Source: an uncultured Bacteroides sp.
Lineage (GTDB): Bacteria > Bacteroidota > Bacteroidia > Bacteroidales > Bacteroidaceae
NCBI RefSeq assembly: GCF_958445495.1
Contig: NZ_CAUCSQ010000002.1
Coordinates: 1 to 64,000, forward strand
Reading direction: 5' to 3'
Length of the DNA stretch: 64,000 nt
A program made the position numbers and the translations under genes. This document shows, piece by piece, positions 20,925 to 30,291 of the stretch. Each line of letters opens with the position of its first letter. The stretch's first letter is position 1. The notes below the pieces were generated by a model that did no database searches, was not told the DNA's origin, and saw only the letters and a program-made list of their open reading frames with translations.

Positions 20925-22013
20925 ATGAAAGATTTATCCAGCATCGTAGCTAAGTTCAAAATCCAAGGTAATGTAGAGGAAATCAAACCGTTAGGCGCGG
21001 GACTGATTAACGACACCTATAAAGTGAACACCAAAGAGGCGGACGCTCCCGACTACGTTTTACAACGTATCAACCATGCTATCTTCCAGAATGTGGAAAT
21101 GCTCCAATCCAATATTGCAGCCGTCACAAGACATATCCGCAGAAAACTGACCGAAAACGGCGAATCGGATATCGACCGTAAAGTATTGACTTTCCTTGAA
21201 ACGGAAGAAGGGAAGACATATTGGTTTGACGGTGAAAGCTATTGGCGTGTCATGGTATTCATTCCCCGTGCCAAAACTTACGAAACCGTAAATCCGGAGT
21301 ATTCCAACTATGCCGGACAGGCTTTCGGTAATTTCCAGGCCATGCTGGCGGATATCCCCGAAACCCTGGGCGAGACGATTCCGGACTTCCACAATATGGA
21401 GTTCCGCCTCAAACAGTTGCGTGACGCAGTTGCGGCAAACGCTGCCGGACGGGTAACGGAAGTACAATATTATCTGGATGAAATAGAAAAACGCGCGGAC
21501 GAAATGTGCAAGGCCGAACGCCTGCACCGGGAAGGCAAACTCCCCAAACGTGTATGCCACTGCGATACCAAAGTCAACAACATGATGTTTGACGAAGACG
21601 GCAAAGTGCTTTGTGTCATCGACCTCGATACGGTAATGCCGAGTTTCATCTTCTCTGATTACGGCGACTTTCTCCGTACCGGCGCAAATACCGGAGACGA
21701 AGACGATAAAGACCTTGACCGCGTGAACTTCAATATGGAAATATTCAAGGCATTCACCAAAGGGTATCTGGAAGGCGCCAGTTCTTTCCTGACACCGGTT
21801 GAAATAGAAAATCTCCCGTATGCCGCCGCTTTGTTCCCTTATATGCAATGCGTACGCTTCCTGGCGGACTATATCAACGGAGATACCTATTACAAGATTA
21901 AATATCCGGAACACAACCTGGTCCGTACAAAGGCACAGTTCAAGCTCCTGCAGAGCGTGGAAGAACACACTCCCGAAATGGTGGCATTCATCAACGAATG
22001 CTTAAAGAAATAA
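20925..22013 (+). CDS. APH-family sugar kinase, likely N-acetylhexosamine 1-kinase (NahK-like)
   Basis: Cytoplasmic aminoglycoside-phosphotransferase-fold kinase, 362 residues. Catalytic loop HCDTKVNNMMFDEDG and metal motif CVIDLDTVMP are intact, and the N-terminal GAGLINDTYKV segment resembles the NahK nucleotide loop. NahK-type enzymes phosphorylate GalNAc or GlcNAc at C1. At the end of a PUL with alpha-GalNAc and beta-galactosidase enzymes, it would trap the released hexosamine. The exact sugar is inferred. No signal peptide. Confidence 0.8.
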   Translation: MKDLSSIVAKFKIQGNVEEIKPLGAGLINDTYKVNTKEADAPDYVLQRINHAIFQNVEMLQSNIAAVTRHIRRKLTENGESDIDRKVLTFLETEEGKTYWFDGESYWRVMVFIPRAKTYETVNPEYSNYAGQAFGNFQAMLADIPETLGETIPDFHNMEFRLKQLRDAVAANAAGRVTEVQYYLDEIEKRADEMCKAERLHREGKLPKRVCHCDTKVNNMMFDEDGKVLCVIDLDTVMPSFIFSDYGDFLRTGANTGDEDDKDLDRVNFNMEIFKAFTKGYLEGASSFLTPVEIENLPYAAALFPYMQCVRFLADYINGDTYYKIKYPEHNLVRTKAQFKLLQSVEEHTPEMVAFINECLKK

Positions 22014-22027
22014 GGAGGGAAAATCAG

Positions 22028-22060
22028 GAATGGAGGATTTACCTGGTAAAAACTCCATTC
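22028..22060. terminator. Hairpin between convergent kinase and DUF3256 genes
   Basis: GAATGGAG (22028-22035) pairs with CTCCATTC (22053-22060). It lies at the meeting point of the two transcripts and overlaps the last codons of the minus-strand gene. Confidence 0.4.
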
Positions 22061-22731
22061 TTCCAATGATACACAATCGGACGGCGGAGAAACGGTTTCA
22101 GTTTTTCCGCCGTTTCTTTTGACATATAATCGGGAGTAGCCAACGTAAGGGTCAGCTCCGTATTCTCTTTATTAAAATCCGCTTTCATCAACAGCATATC
22201 CGCCGAACGGCGGGCCTCGCCGAAGGCATAGACATCCGCCGAATCCGGCACATTCAGGAAATCGTCCAATACCGGCAACGTTATGAAACCGGAACCCGCA
22301 AGAGGTTTCCAGTCCGTGGTATAAAACTCGATGCGGCTGTCACAGGCCGGAGCGCATGCGGTAGAAACCGTACAGATAACGCGGGCGGTATCGTTCAACG
22401 CCAGCACTTTCATTTGCCATGTAGTCTGCGGGGACATCTGCATGCGGATATAATCCTTACCCAGCTCTGTCATCTCCGACTTTTTGCCAAAACGATTCTC
22501 CACCTGCGCCCGCATCTTGCTCTCCAGAAAGTCAATGCAATCTTCCCGGTTCACTTTGGTAAGCAAAGGACTCAACGAATCCGGCAGATTTACAAACAAG
22601 ACTTTAGCCTCCTGGGCTTGGACGGAAGCCGAAAAAAACACTCCTGCAATCCCGAAGAATATGACCGGAACAAACTTATTTATCTTCATATTATTGTCAT
22701 TATACCCTGCAACAGCCGTTACAGAAAACAT
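22039..22731 (-). CDS. DUF3256-family secreted protein
   Basis: Protein of up to 230 residues with no known role. A signal peptide begins at an internal methionine (MKINKFVPVIFFGIAGVFFS, ending SVQAQ), which makes 22689 the better start. The body is a small beta-rich protein with LFVNLPDSLSPLLTKVNRED and LKPFLRRPIVYHWKNGVFTR segments that I associate with DUF3256, a Bacteroidales family of periplasmic proteins. It is the last gene of a truA, EamA transporter and DUF3256 operon, starting 5 bp after the transporter stop. Confidence 0.7.
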   Translation of the reverse strand: MFSVTAVAGYNDNNMKINKFVPVIFFGIAGVFFSASVQAQEAKVLFVNLPDSLSPLLTKVNREDCIDFLESKMRAQVENRFGKKSEMTELGKDYIRMQMSPQTTWQMKVLALNDTARVICTVSTACAPACDSRIEFYTTDWKPLAGSGFITLPVLDDFLNVPDSADVYAFGEARRSADMLLMKADFNKENTELTLTLATPDYMSKETAEKLKPFLRRPIVYHWKNGVFTR

Positions 22732-22736
22732 TCTTT

Positions 22737-23639
22737 TTAGTTTTTAGTCCCCAAATATAGAAATATCATTCCGATTAACACCAAGATAAGGTCGATAGCC
22801 TTACTTTTTAAATTCTTTTCACGGAAGAACAAAGCCCCGAAAATGAACGATACAATCACGCTTCCCCGGCGAACCATCGAAACGATGGAAATCATGGAAT
22901 CGTCATAACTCAAGGCATAGAAATAAACAAAGTCCGCCGCCGAAAGAAATACGGAAATCAGAATAATCGTCCAGTCCCAACGGAAGGGAGTCGTCATTTT
23001 CCTCTTAGGCCACCAGAGCAGCAACAGGATAGGGCACATGATAAAGACCTGGTAGACATTGTACCAGGACTGCACCAGCATCGGGTTCAACTGCTTCATC
23101 AGATATTTGTCATACAACCCGCTGACAGCTCCCATGACGGCAGCCAGAACGATAAAGAAAATCCATTTGTCATGCTTGAAATCAATTCCTTCTTTCTTTC
23201 CCGAACGGCTCAACATGAAAAAGGAAGCGACCGCCAGCACCACACCAATCCACTGGTAAAGGTTCAACCGCTCGCCAAACACCAGCATGGCTCCCACAAG
23301 CACCATCACCGGACGGGTAGCATTGATGGGCCCCACAATCGTAATGGGCAAATGCTTCATCCCGAAATAACCGAAAATCCAGGAAGACAAGACAATAAAA
23401 GATTTGACTACGATATACTTATGCTGCTCCCATCCCGCAAGAGGGACATTGAATACCGTCCCCTCCAGGACACCGGTCCCGAATGCGGACAACAGAATGA
23501 AAGGAAGAAATATCAGGCTTGAGAAAAGGGTGTTTAAAAACAAAACCGGAAGTACTGCATTATCCTTCAGCGACTGTTTCTTGAATACATCATAAAATCC
23601 CAGCAAAGTAGCCGAGAGGAAAGCTAATAATAACCACAT
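22737..23639 (-). CDS. EamA/DMT-superfamily transporter
   Basis: Inner-membrane protein of 300 residues with about ten hydrophobic helices in two EamA repeats, each about 140 residues. Recognisable pieces are LLLAFLSATLLGFYDVFKKQ, the GPINATRPVMVLVGAMLVFGE stretch typical of the family's third and fourth helices, and the second repeat around VMGAVSGLYDKYLMKQ. The substrate is unknown; drug/metabolite exporters and nucleotide-sugar-like carriers share this fold. It lies between truA and the DUF3256 gene on the minus strand. Confidence 0.8.
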   Translation of the reverse strand: MWLLLAFLSATLLGFYDVFKKQSLKDNAVLPVLFLNTLFSSLIFLPFILLSAFGTGVLEGTVFNVPLAGWEQHKYIVVKSFIVLSSWIFGYFGMKHLPITIVGPINATRPVMVLVGAMLVFGERLNLYQWIGVVLAVASFFMLSRSGKKEGIDFKHDKWIFFIVLAAVMGAVSGLYDKYLMKQLNPMLVQSWYNVYQVFIMCPILLLLWWPKRKMTTPFRWDWTIILISVFLSAADFVYFYALSYDDSMISIVSMVRRGSVIVSFIFGALFFREKNLKSKAIDLILVLIGMIFLYLGTKN

Positions 23640-23705
23640 GAGACGATTTACAATTTACGATTTATTGTTTTACACTATGCTGCCACACACAAATTCCAAA
23701 TGCTG

Positions 23706-24494
23706 TCATATACGAGTTCCATCGAATGCCGTTTGTTCTCCTTCCGTTTCAAACACGCTTTCCGGATACTCCACATCCACCAGGAAAAGGGCATTTCCGG
23801 GAACCGACGTACCTGCCTTGCAACGGTCTTTCTGTTCTATCACTTTACGGAATCCTTCTACGGAAAGCTTGCCCCGCCCCACTTCAATCAGCGTACCGAC
23901 TATAGCGCGCACCATATTTCTCAGAAAACGGTCGGCACGGATGGTAAATACCCACGTGGCATCATCCTCACGGCTCCATCCGGCATGGGTGACATGGCAG
24001 ATATTCGTCTTCACATCCGTATGCAGTTTGCTGAAACTCGTAAAGTCCGTATATTCCAAAAGAGTCTGTGCCGCCTCATTCATACGCCCATAATCCAACG
24101 GACTGTAAATCCGGCAGCGGTATTGCCTGTTGAAAGGATACTTGGCCGTTGTCACATAATATTTGTAAGTCCTGGCTGTCGCATCAAAACGCGCATGCGC
24201 ATCCGGCCGGACACGGCAAACGCGATAGACGGAAATGTCCGGAGGTAACAGCCGGTTCAGCTTTTCAGCAACGGAAACCGTATCTATCAACTCCTCATAA
24301 TCAAAATGGGCCACCATCAAAGAGGCATGCACCCCTGCATCCGTCCGTCCGGCTCCCACCACTTCTATCTCACGACGCAAAAAAGTAGCCAGCGCTTTCA
24401 TCAGGCACTCCTGCACACTAATCCCGTTAGGCTGAATCTGCCAGCCGTGGTAATTGCTTCCGTCGTAAGCCAAATAAATAAAATACCTTTGCAC
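23706..24494 (-). CDS. truA: tRNA pseudouridine(38-40) synthase TruA
   Basis: Converts uridines 38-40 of the tRNA anticodon stem to pseudouridine. The 262-residue length is normal. The N-terminal [18 protein letters not shown] and the catalytic aspartate motif [14 protein letters not shown] are intact, as are the RTYKYYV and [20 protein letters not shown] segments. It leads a minus-strand operon and diverges from the NfeD-flotillin pair. Confidence 0.95.
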   Translation of the reverse strand: MQRYFIYLAYDGSNYHGWQIQPNGISVQECLMKALATFLRREIEVVGAGRTDAGVHASLMVAHFDYEELIDTVSVAEKLNRLLPPDISVYRVCRVRPDAHARFDATARTYKYYVTTAKYPFNRQYRCRIYSPLDYGRMNEAAQTLLEYTDFTSFSKLHTDVKTNICHVTHAGWSREDDATWVFTIRADRFLRNMVRAIVGTLIEVGRGKLSVEGFRKVIEQKDRCKAGTSVPGNALFLVDVEYPESVFETEGEQTAFDGTRI

Positions 24495-24524
24495 GCCAAT
24501 TCCTCTTTTTAGGGTTTAACGCCG

Positions 24525-24532
24525 CAAAAGTA
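24525..24532 (-). promoter_or_regulatory. -7 promoter element of truA
   Basis: On the minus strand TACTTTTG matches TAnnTTTG, about 30 bp before the truA ATG. No -33 element at the usual spacing was found. It is divergent from the nfeD promoter at 24543-24573. Confidence 0.5.
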
Positions 24533-24542
24533 CTCATTTTCT

Positions 24543-24573
24543 TTTGCATAATCCGCACAAACCCGTATATTTG
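24543..24573 (+). promoter_or_regulatory. Promoter of the nfeD-flotillin operon
   Basis: TTTG (24543-24546), a 19-bp spacer and TATATTTG (24566-24573) match both elements of the primary Bacteroides promoter, 37 bp before the start codon. Confidence 0.72.
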
Positions 24574-24610
24574 GAAAACAATACTTATGATTCATCAATA
24601 ACACCCAATT

Positions 24611-25108
24611 ATGAGTAATACTATCTTTCTCATTATCGCCCTCGTAACAACGGGCGTATTCGCGGTTCAGTTTATCTTATCTATTTTCTTCGGAGACTTG
24701 GATGCAGACGCAGACACGGACGCAGACATCAGCAGCATAGTTTCCTTCAAAGGGCTCACCCATTTCGGAATCGGATTCGGCTGGTACATGTATCTCGCCG
24801 GCGATACGGCCATACAAAGCTACCTCATCGCCATTCTGACAGGCCTTTTCTTCGTATTCGCGGTATGGTTTCTGTACAAGAAGGCTTATCGGTTGCAGCA
24901 GGTGAACCGTTCCGAACGGACAGAACAACTTGTCGGCCGCGAGTGTACCGTCTATTTCAAACAGGACGGCGACAGGTACACCGTACAGACAAGCCGGAAC
25001 GGGGCCATGCGTGAAGTAGACGTTGTTTCCGAATCGGGAAAGACATACCGTACCGGAGACAAGGCCGTCATCACCAGGTATGAAGGCGGAGTCCTGTATA
25101 TTCAATAA
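24611..25108 (+). CDS. NfeD-like membrane protein with C-terminal OB-fold domain
   Basis: 165-residue membrane protein. Helices near residues 3-25 and 50-90 surround an acidic loop (FGDLDADADTDAD). The last 65 residues form a beta-rich OB-like NfeD domain (EQLVGRECTVYFK, GDKAVITRYEGGVLYIQ). NfeD proteins work with flotillin/SPFH partners in membrane microdomains, and a flotillin gene follows 21 bp downstream on the same strand. Confidence 0.8.
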   Translation: MSNTIFLIIALVTTGVFAVQFILSIFFGDLDADADTDADISSIVSFKGLTHFGIGFGWYMYLAGDTAIQSYLIAILTGLFFVFAVWFLYKKAYRLQQVNRSERTEQLVGRECTVYFKQDGDRYTVQTSRNGAMREVDVVSESGKTYRTGDKAVITRYEGGVLYIQ

Positions 25109-25129
25109 CTATTTAAAATACACAATCCT

Positions 25130-26788
25130 ATGACACAAGAAATTCTGATTATGGCCGCTATACTCGTAGCGGTTATCTTACTCACTTTTATCGGTATCCT
25201 CTCCCGTTACCGCAAGTGCAAGAGCGACGAGGTGCTCGTCGTGTACGGTAAGACGGGAGGAGACAAGAAATCCGCCAAACTTTATCACGGCGGGGCCGCC
25301 TTCGTATGGCCGATTATACAAGGATATGAATTCCTGTCAATGAAACCGATGCAAATCGACTGCAAACTGACAGGCGCCTTGTCTGCGCAGAACATCCGCG
25401 TGGACGTGCCGACCACCATCACCGTAGCCATCAGTACCGACCCGGAAGTTATGCAAAACGCCGCCGAACGCATGCTCGGACTGACTATAGATGACAAACA
25501 GAACCTCATTACGGATGTGGTTTACGGCCAGATGCGTCTGGTGATTGCCGACATGACGATTGAAGAATTGAACTCCGACCGTGACAAATTCCTTTCAAAA
25601 GTAAAGGACAACATCGATACGGAACTCCGCAAGTTCGGTTTGTACTTGATGAACATCAACATCAGTGACATCCGTGATGCCGCCAACTATATCGTAAACC
25701 TGGGTAAGGAAGCCGAAAGCAAGGCGTTGAACGAGGCACAGGCGAATATTGAAGAACAGGAAAAGCTCGGCGCCATCAAAATCGCCAATCAGATTAAGGA
25801 ACGGGAAACCAAAGTAGCCGAAACACGCAAAGACCAGGACATCGCCATTGCGGAAACAAAGAAACTGCAGGAAATCTCCGTTGCCAACGCCGATAAAGAC
25901 AGAATTTCCCAAGTTGCCATCGCCAACGCCGAAAAGGAGTCACAGGTGGCAAAAGCCGAAGCCGAAAAGAATATCCGTATCGAACAGGCAAACACCGAAA
26001 AGGAAAGCCGCATCGCCGAACTGAATTCCGACATGGAGGTCAAACAGGCGGAAGCTGCGAAGAAAGCCGCCATCGGACGGAATGACGCGCAAAAGGAAGT
26101 CGCCTTATCAAATGCCGAACTGGCGGTAACGCAAGCCAATGCAGACAAACAGGCAGGAGAGGCTGCCGCCAAATCGGAAGCTGCCGTACAAACCGCCCGT
26201 GAAATAGCCCAGAGGGAAGTGGAGGAAGCCAAAGCCAAAAAAGTGGAATCCTCACTGAAAGCGGAAAAAATCGTTCCCGCCGAGATAGCAAGACAGGAAG
26301 CCATTCTTCAAGCAAACGCGATTGCAGAGAAAATAACCCGTGAAGCGGAAGCACGTGCCAAAGCGACATTGGCACAGGCCGAAGCGGAAGCGACGGCAAT
26401 CCGGCTGAAACTGGAAGCGGAAGCGGAAGGAAAGAAACGTTCACTGCTCGCCGAAGCAGAGGGTTTCGAAGCAATGGTAAAAGCCGCCGAGTCTAATCCT
26501 GCCATCGCCATCCAGTATAAAATGGTGGACCAGTGGAAGGAAATAGCCGGCGAACAAGTGAAAGCGTTCGAACACATGAACTTAGGAAACATCACAGTAT
26601 TTGACGGAGGAAACGGCAGTACAAGCAATTTCCTGAATACGTTGGTGAAAACAGTAGCCCCAAGTCTCGGTGTCCTGGACAAACTACCCATCGGCGAGAC
26701 TGTAAAAGGCATCATGCACCCGGAAAGCAAGACGGAAGAAAAATCCGCAACGAAAACCGAAGAGAAGAAAGACAAGGAAGAATCCTGA
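25130..26788 (+). CDS. Flotillin-like SPFH-domain protein
   Basis: 552-residue membrane scaffold. An N-terminal hydrophobic segment (IMAAILVAVILLTFIGIL) is followed by the SPFH/PHB domain (residues about 30-210, KCKSDEVLVVYGK through DIRDAANYIVNLGKE). A long alanine/glutamate-rich coiled coil follows, with repeated KxEAEK and NAEK motifs (about 210-470). A flotillin C-terminal region contains NPAIAIQYKMVDQWKEIAGE, and a charged lysine/glutamate tail ends the protein. It should oligomerise on the inner membrane with the NfeD partner. Confidence 0.9.
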   Translation: MTQEILIMAAILVAVILLTFIGILSRYRKCKSDEVLVVYGKTGGDKKSAKLYHGGAAFVWPIIQGYEFLSMKPMQIDCKLTGALSAQNIRVDVPTTITVAISTDPEVMQNAAERMLGLTIDDKQNLITDVVYGQMRLVIADMTIEELNSDRDKFLSKVKDNIDTELRKFGLYLMNINISDIRDAANYIVNLGKEAESKALNEAQANIEEQEKLGAIKIANQIKERETKVAETRKDQDIAIAETKKLQEISVANADKDRISQVAIANAEKESQVAKAEAEKNIRIEQANTEKESRIAELNSDMEVKQAEAAKKAAIGRNDAQKEVALSNAELAVTQANADKQAGEAAAKSEAAVQTAREIAQREVEEAKAKKVESSLKAEKIVPAEIARQEAILQANAIAEKITREAEARAKATLAQAEAEATAIRLKLEAEAEGKKRSLLAEAEGFEAMVKAAESNPAIAIQYKMVDQWKEIAGEQVKAFEHMNLGNITVFDGGNGSTSNFLNTLVKTVAPSLGVLDKLPIGETVKGIMHPESKTEEKSATKTEEKKDKEES

Positions 26789-26908
26789 AATAAGGAAGAG
26801 ACTCTGGAATAAGGGAGAAAAACCAAACGAACAGAAGAACCAGAGATAACACAGAGAAGTTTAAAGTTCCGGACAGTAAAAAGTTTGAAATAAGAAAGAG
26901 GCTCAAAA

Positions 26909-27016
26909 CTTGGAACAACAAAGCAGCTTGAAACAACAAAGCGACCTGGGACAATAAAGCAACTTGGGACAACAAAGTAACCTGGAATAACAAAGCAGCC
27001 TGGAACAACGGGGAAA
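26909..27016 (+). repeat. Six imperfect 18-bp tandem repeats
   Basis: Units start at 26909, 26927, 26945, 26963, 26981 and 26999, with consensus CTTGGAACAACAAAGCAR. The 18-bp period keeps a six-residue frame, WNNKAT/WDNKAT, on the plus strand. Unit two turns one TGG into TGA. It may be a decayed peptide-repeat coding segment or slippage-generated DNA. Confidence 0.85.
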
Positions 27017-27085
27017 CGGATAATATGAATACCTCTTTTTCGGAAAACCGGTAATTTCATTTATCGTCATTCCCGTTGTTCCAGG
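26999..27085. repeat. 14-bp inverted repeat around a 59-bp loop
   Basis: CCTGGAACAACGGG (26999-27012, the last tandem unit) is exactly reverse-complemented at 27072-27085. Confidence 0.75.
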
Positions 27086-27200
27086 TGATAATGCCAACCT
27101 TCAAAAACAGATAAGTAAAGACGGGCAAAGCCAAAGGAAAAGCCATTCTATACGGGTCCTATTTGAGCATAAACGAATAAGTAACCAGCTAACTTTAATT

Positions 27201-27328
27201 ATACCGCACAATTTTATTCGACATACCGCACGAAACTGTTGTTTCTACCGGTAGAAACCCAATATTCACCTATATGCAACTACTGTTTCAACCTATTGAA
27301 CCGGCAGTTTCAATAGGTTGAAACCAAA
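27201..27328. repeat. 22-bp-phased array of degenerate dyads
   Basis: TACCG or ACCT cores recur every 22 bp (27202, 27224, 27246, about 27268, 27290). Three 18-bp dyads of the form GTTTCWA-N4-TWGAAAC sit at 27241-27258 (perfect palindrome), 27285-27302 (right arm decayed at its last two bases) and 27307-27324 (perfect 7-bp arms). Arms 27285-27300 and 27309-27324 also pair as a 16-bp hairpin. The two-helical-turn phasing suggests protein-binding sites on one DNA face. Confidence 0.7.
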
Positions 27329-27446
27329 CAACCTTCCCGACATTTACAATCCCGGACCGCTTATATTTAAAATTCGCCGGCTGAATATATCCCTCCCTTC
27401 GCGGCAAAATTAAATTCAAGAGTATGGCAAATACTGAAAAATAGCG

Positions 27447-27454
27447 TATATTTG
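27447..27454 (+). promoter_or_regulatory. -7 promoter element of the DUF5715 gene
   Basis: TATATTTG matches TAnnTTTG, 17 bp before the start codon. The -33 region is weak. Confidence 0.5.
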
Positions 27455-27471
27455 CGGGCAAAAAGCACAAA

Positions 27472-28161
27472 ATGACTATCCATAAATTCCGTATGTTTCG
27501 TTTATTACCGTTATTCATCGTATTAATTACAGGATTCGCGACACTCGCTTCCGGCTGCAAGAAGAAAGACATGTCACTCAAAGTAAACAAGCCACGCAAC
27601 ATCCGCGGCGTTGTCAGTTACAAACGTTCTTTCCCCGACCGGAACGAAACGCATCTTGCCGTAGCAAAATCCATCGGTATCAGCCCGCTGAAAGACCGCG
27701 AAGAGGCGGAAAACATGAAAGAAAAACTGATGTATATTTCAGCCAATGAATTATATGAGGTAGATTCGCTGACACATTCCATCCCCTATCTGGTTCCCCG
27801 CGCCGACGCATTACTCGACACCATCGGTTCTAACTTCCTCGATTCCCTGGCTTCCAAAGGACTCAACCCGAACCGGATAATCGTAACGTCCGTATTGCGT
27901 ACACAAAACGACGTAAAACGCCTGCGCCGCTGCAACGGAAACGCCTCCGCCAACTCGGCGCACTGCTTCGGAGCTACTTTCGACATAAGCTGGAAACGGT
28001 TTAAGAAAGTGGAAGATGAAGACGGACGCCCTTTACAGGATGTCGGCTCCGATACGCTGAAACTTGTCCTCGCCGAAGTGCTGAGAGATTTACGGCAAGC
28101 GGAAAAATGCTACGTCAAATATGAACTGAAACAAGGTTGTTTCCACATCACAGCCCGATAG
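27472..28161 (+). CDS. DUF5715-like lipoprotein, M15-type peptidase fold
   Basis: 229 residues with a lipoprotein-like leader (cysteine in LASGCKKKD). The C-terminal half carries SAHCFGATFDISW, which fits the SxHxxGxxxD zinc/catalytic pattern of M15 DD-/LD-carboxypeptidases, and a late HIT histidine (KQGCFHITAR) that could be the third ligand. RIIVTSVLRTQNDVKRLRR fits the family's helix before the active site. It probably acts on periplasmic peptidoglycan, but no substrate can be read from the sequence. Confidence 0.72.
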   Translation: MTIHKFRMFRLLPLFIVLITGFATLASGCKKKDMSLKVNKPRNIRGVVSYKRSFPDRNETHLAVAKSIGISPLKDREEAENMKEKLMYISANELYEVDSLTHSIPYLVPRADALLDTIGSNFLDSLASKGLNPNRIIVTSVLRTQNDVKRLRRCNGNASANSAHCFGATFDISWKRFKKVEDEDGRPLQDVGSDTLKLVLAEVLRDLRQAEKCYVKYELKQGCFHITAR

Positions 28162-28218
28162 TGGAATAAATGCCATAAAATTCATCCTCAAACAATCAAA
28201 GAATCCAAAACGTTTCAT

Positions 28219-28226
28219 TAAATTTG
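28219..28226 (+). promoter_or_regulatory. Putative -7 promoter element of phoH
   Basis: TAAATTTG matches TAnnTTTG 26 bp before the start codon. No -33 TTTG was found at the usual spacing. Confidence 0.45.
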
Positions 28227-28252
28227 CAGAAATTTTTCTTTAATACAACTGA

Positions 28253-29260
28253 ATGATAGAGAAACTGATTGTCCTTGAGGATATTGATCCGGTTATATTT
28301 TATGGTGTAAACAACGCCAACATACAGTTAATAAAAGCTTTATATCCGAAGCTGCGCATTGTTGCCCGCGGCAATGTCATTAAAGTACTGGGCGACGAGG
28401 AAGAGATGTGCGCCTTTGAAGAAAACATCACCAAACTTGAAAAATACTGCGCCGAATATAATTCACTGAAAGAGGAGGTTATCATCGACATCATCAAGGG
28501 AAACGCCCCGCAAGCGGAACAGAACGGTAACGTAATCGTATTCAGCGTCACAGGCAAACCGATTATTCCCCGGAGCGAGAACCAATTGAAGCTGGTGGAA
28601 GGATTTGCCAAGAACGATATGATGTTCGCCATCGGCCCGGCGGGTTCGGGAAAGACATACACCGCTATCGCCCTTGCCGTACGCGCATTGAAAAACAAAG
28701 AAATCAAAAAGATAATTCTCAGCCGCCCCGCCGTAGAAGCCGGTGAAAAACTCGGTTTCCTGCCCGGCGACATGAAAGATAAGATAGACCCTTACCTGCA
28801 ACCGCTATACGACGCCCTGCAGGATATGATACCCGCCGCGAAATTAAAGGAATATATGGAACTGAACATTATCCAGATTGCCCCGCTGGCTTTCATGCGC
28901 GGACGCACACTGAACGACGCTGTCGTCATTCTGGATGAAGCACAGAACACCACTACCCAGCAAATCAAAATGTTCCTTACCCGCATGGGCATGAACACGA
29001 AGATGATTGTAACGGGGGATATGACGCAAATCGACCTCCCCGCCTCGCAGACATCAGGACTGGTGCAGGCTCTCCATATCCTGAAAGGGGTGAAAGGCAT
29101 CAGTTTCGTCGAACTGAACAAAAAAGACATTGTGCGCCACAAGTTGGTGGAACGCATTGTGGACGCTTATGAGAAATTCGACAGGGAAACAAAAGCCGAA
29201 CGGAACAGTTCCTCACAAAAGGCACAGGGCATGCAACAGAAGCATCCGGAAGCATCTTGA
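28253..29260 (+). CDS. PhoH-family ATPase
   Basis: 335-residue cytoplasmic P-loop ATPase. The N-terminal 100 residues fit the KH-like RNA-binding part of PhoH proteins. The ATPase core has Walker [14 protein letters not shown], the Walker B/DEAQ segment [11 protein letters not shown], and [11 protein letters not shown]. Members are linked to RNA metabolism. Its exact role here is unknown. purC follows 79 bp downstream on the same strand. Confidence 0.92.
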   Translation: MIEKLIVLEDIDPVIFYGVNNANIQLIKALYPKLRIVARGNVIKVLGDEEEMCAFEENITKLEKYCAEYNSLKEEVIIDIIKGNAPQAEQNGNVIVFSVTGKPIIPRSENQLKLVEGFAKNDMMFAIGPAGSGKTYTAIALAVRALKNKEIKKIILSRPAVEAGEKLGFLPGDMKDKIDPYLQPLYDALQDMIPAAKLKEYMELNIIQIAPLAFMRGRTLNDAVVILDEAQNTTTQQIKMFLTRMGMNTKMIVTGDMTQIDLPASQTSGLVQALHILKGVKGISFVELNKKDIVRHKLVERIVDAYEKFDRETKAERNSSSQKAQGMQQKHPEAS

Positions 29261-29339
29261 CCGGAAGGCATCCGGGAAAATGCCTCTCCGTATCTTTTGT
29301 GACGACAAAGAAAGAAACATAATTTTAAGATATATCATT

Positions 29340-30284
29340 ATGAAAGCATTAACAAAAACAGATTTCAACTTTCCGGGACAACAAAGCGTGTACCACGGAA
29401 AAGTGCGCGATGTGTATAACATCAACGGCGAGAAACTCGTCATGGTAGCAACCGACCGTATTTCGGCCTTTGACGTAGTATTGCCCGAAGGCATCCCTTA
29501 CAAAGGACAAATGCTGAATCAGATTGCGGCCAAGTTCCTGGATGCCACCACTGATATCTGCCCGAACTGGAAACTGGCGACTCCGGACCCGATGGTTACT
29601 GTCGGCGTATTGTGCGAAGGATTCCCGGTGGAAATGATTGTACGCGGTTACCTGTGCGGCAGTGCATGGCGTGCCTACAAAAGCGGTGTACGCGAAATCT
29701 GCGGCGTGAAGTTGCCGGAAGGAATGCGCGAAAACGAGAAATTCCCCGAACCGATTGTTACGCCGACCACTAAAGCGGAAATGGGACTGCATGACGAAGA
29801 TATCTCGAAAGAAGAAATCCTGAAACAAGGACTGGCTACTCCCGAAGAGTACGAAATCCTGGAGAAATATACATTGGCTCTTTTCAAACGCGGAACTGAA
29901 ATCGCTGCGGAACGAGGCTTGATTCTGGTGGATACCAAATACGAGTTCGGCAAACACAACGGTACGATTTACCTCATGGACGAGATTCACACTCCGGACT
30001 CCAGCCGTTATTTCTATGCGGAAGGCTATCAGGAACGTTTCGAAAAGGGGGAAGCACAAAAACAACTTTCCAAAGAGTTCGTCCGCGAATGGCTGATGGA
30101 AAACGGTTTCCAGGGTAAAGAAGGCCAGAAAGTCCCTGAAATGACTCCGGCCATCGTACAAAGCATCAGCGACCGTTACATCGAGTTGTTTGAAAACATC
30201 ACCGGTGAGAAGTTCGTGAAAGAAGACACCGGAGACATTGCCGGGCGTATCGAGAAGAATGTCCTGGATTTTCTCAACCGATAA
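29340..30284 (+). CDS. purC: Phosphoribosylaminoimidazole-succinocarboxamide (SAICAR) synthase
   Basis: Purine-biosynthesis enzyme that joins CAIR and aspartate with ATP; 314 residues. The ATG at 29340 gives the family N-terminus [20 protein letters not shown]. The frame is open further upstream to 29130, but that part overlaps phoH and is not coding. Motifs seen are [20 protein letters not shown], the [15 protein letters not shown] loop, LVDTKYEFG and [12 protein letters not shown]. No signal peptide. Confidence 0.95.
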   Translation: MKALTKTDFNFPGQQSVYHGKVRDVYNINGEKLVMVATDRISAFDVVLPEGIPYKGQMLNQIAAKFLDATTDICPNWKLATPDPMVTVGVLCEGFPVEMIVRGYLCGSAWRAYKSGVREICGVKLPEGMRENEKFPEPIVTPTTKAEMGLHDEDISKEEILKQGLATPEEYEILEKYTLALFKRGTEIAAERGLILVDTKYEFGKHNGTIYLMDEIHTPDSSRYFYAEGYQERFEKGEAQKQLSKEFVREWLMENGFQGKEGQKVPEMTPAIVQSISDRYIELFENITGEKFVKEDTGDIAGRIEKNVLDFLNR

Positions 30285-30291
30285 TCGAAGG

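Larger units (their letters stand above)
26789..27471. other. 683-bp intergenic region with two repeat arrays and a promoter
   Basis: No credible intact gene. It holds six 18-bp tandem repeats (26909-27016), an inverted pair (26999-27012 with 27072-27085), a 22-bp-phased dyad array (27201-27328) and a -7 element at 27447. A plus-strand frame is open from 26794 to 27054 except for one TGA at 26929, but has no upstream start codon. Minus-strand frames are open only because the repeat lacks stops. Confidence 0.75.

Noticed and set aside
26308..27060. Minus-strand 250-residue ORF over the flotillin tail and repeat array
   Set aside because: It is open only because the repeats lack minus-strand stops; no family features and it overlaps a real gene.
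27201..27328. CRISPR-like array because of GTTTC...GAAAC repeats
   Set aside because: Units follow each other every 22 bp with no unique 30-bp spacers, and no cas gene is near.
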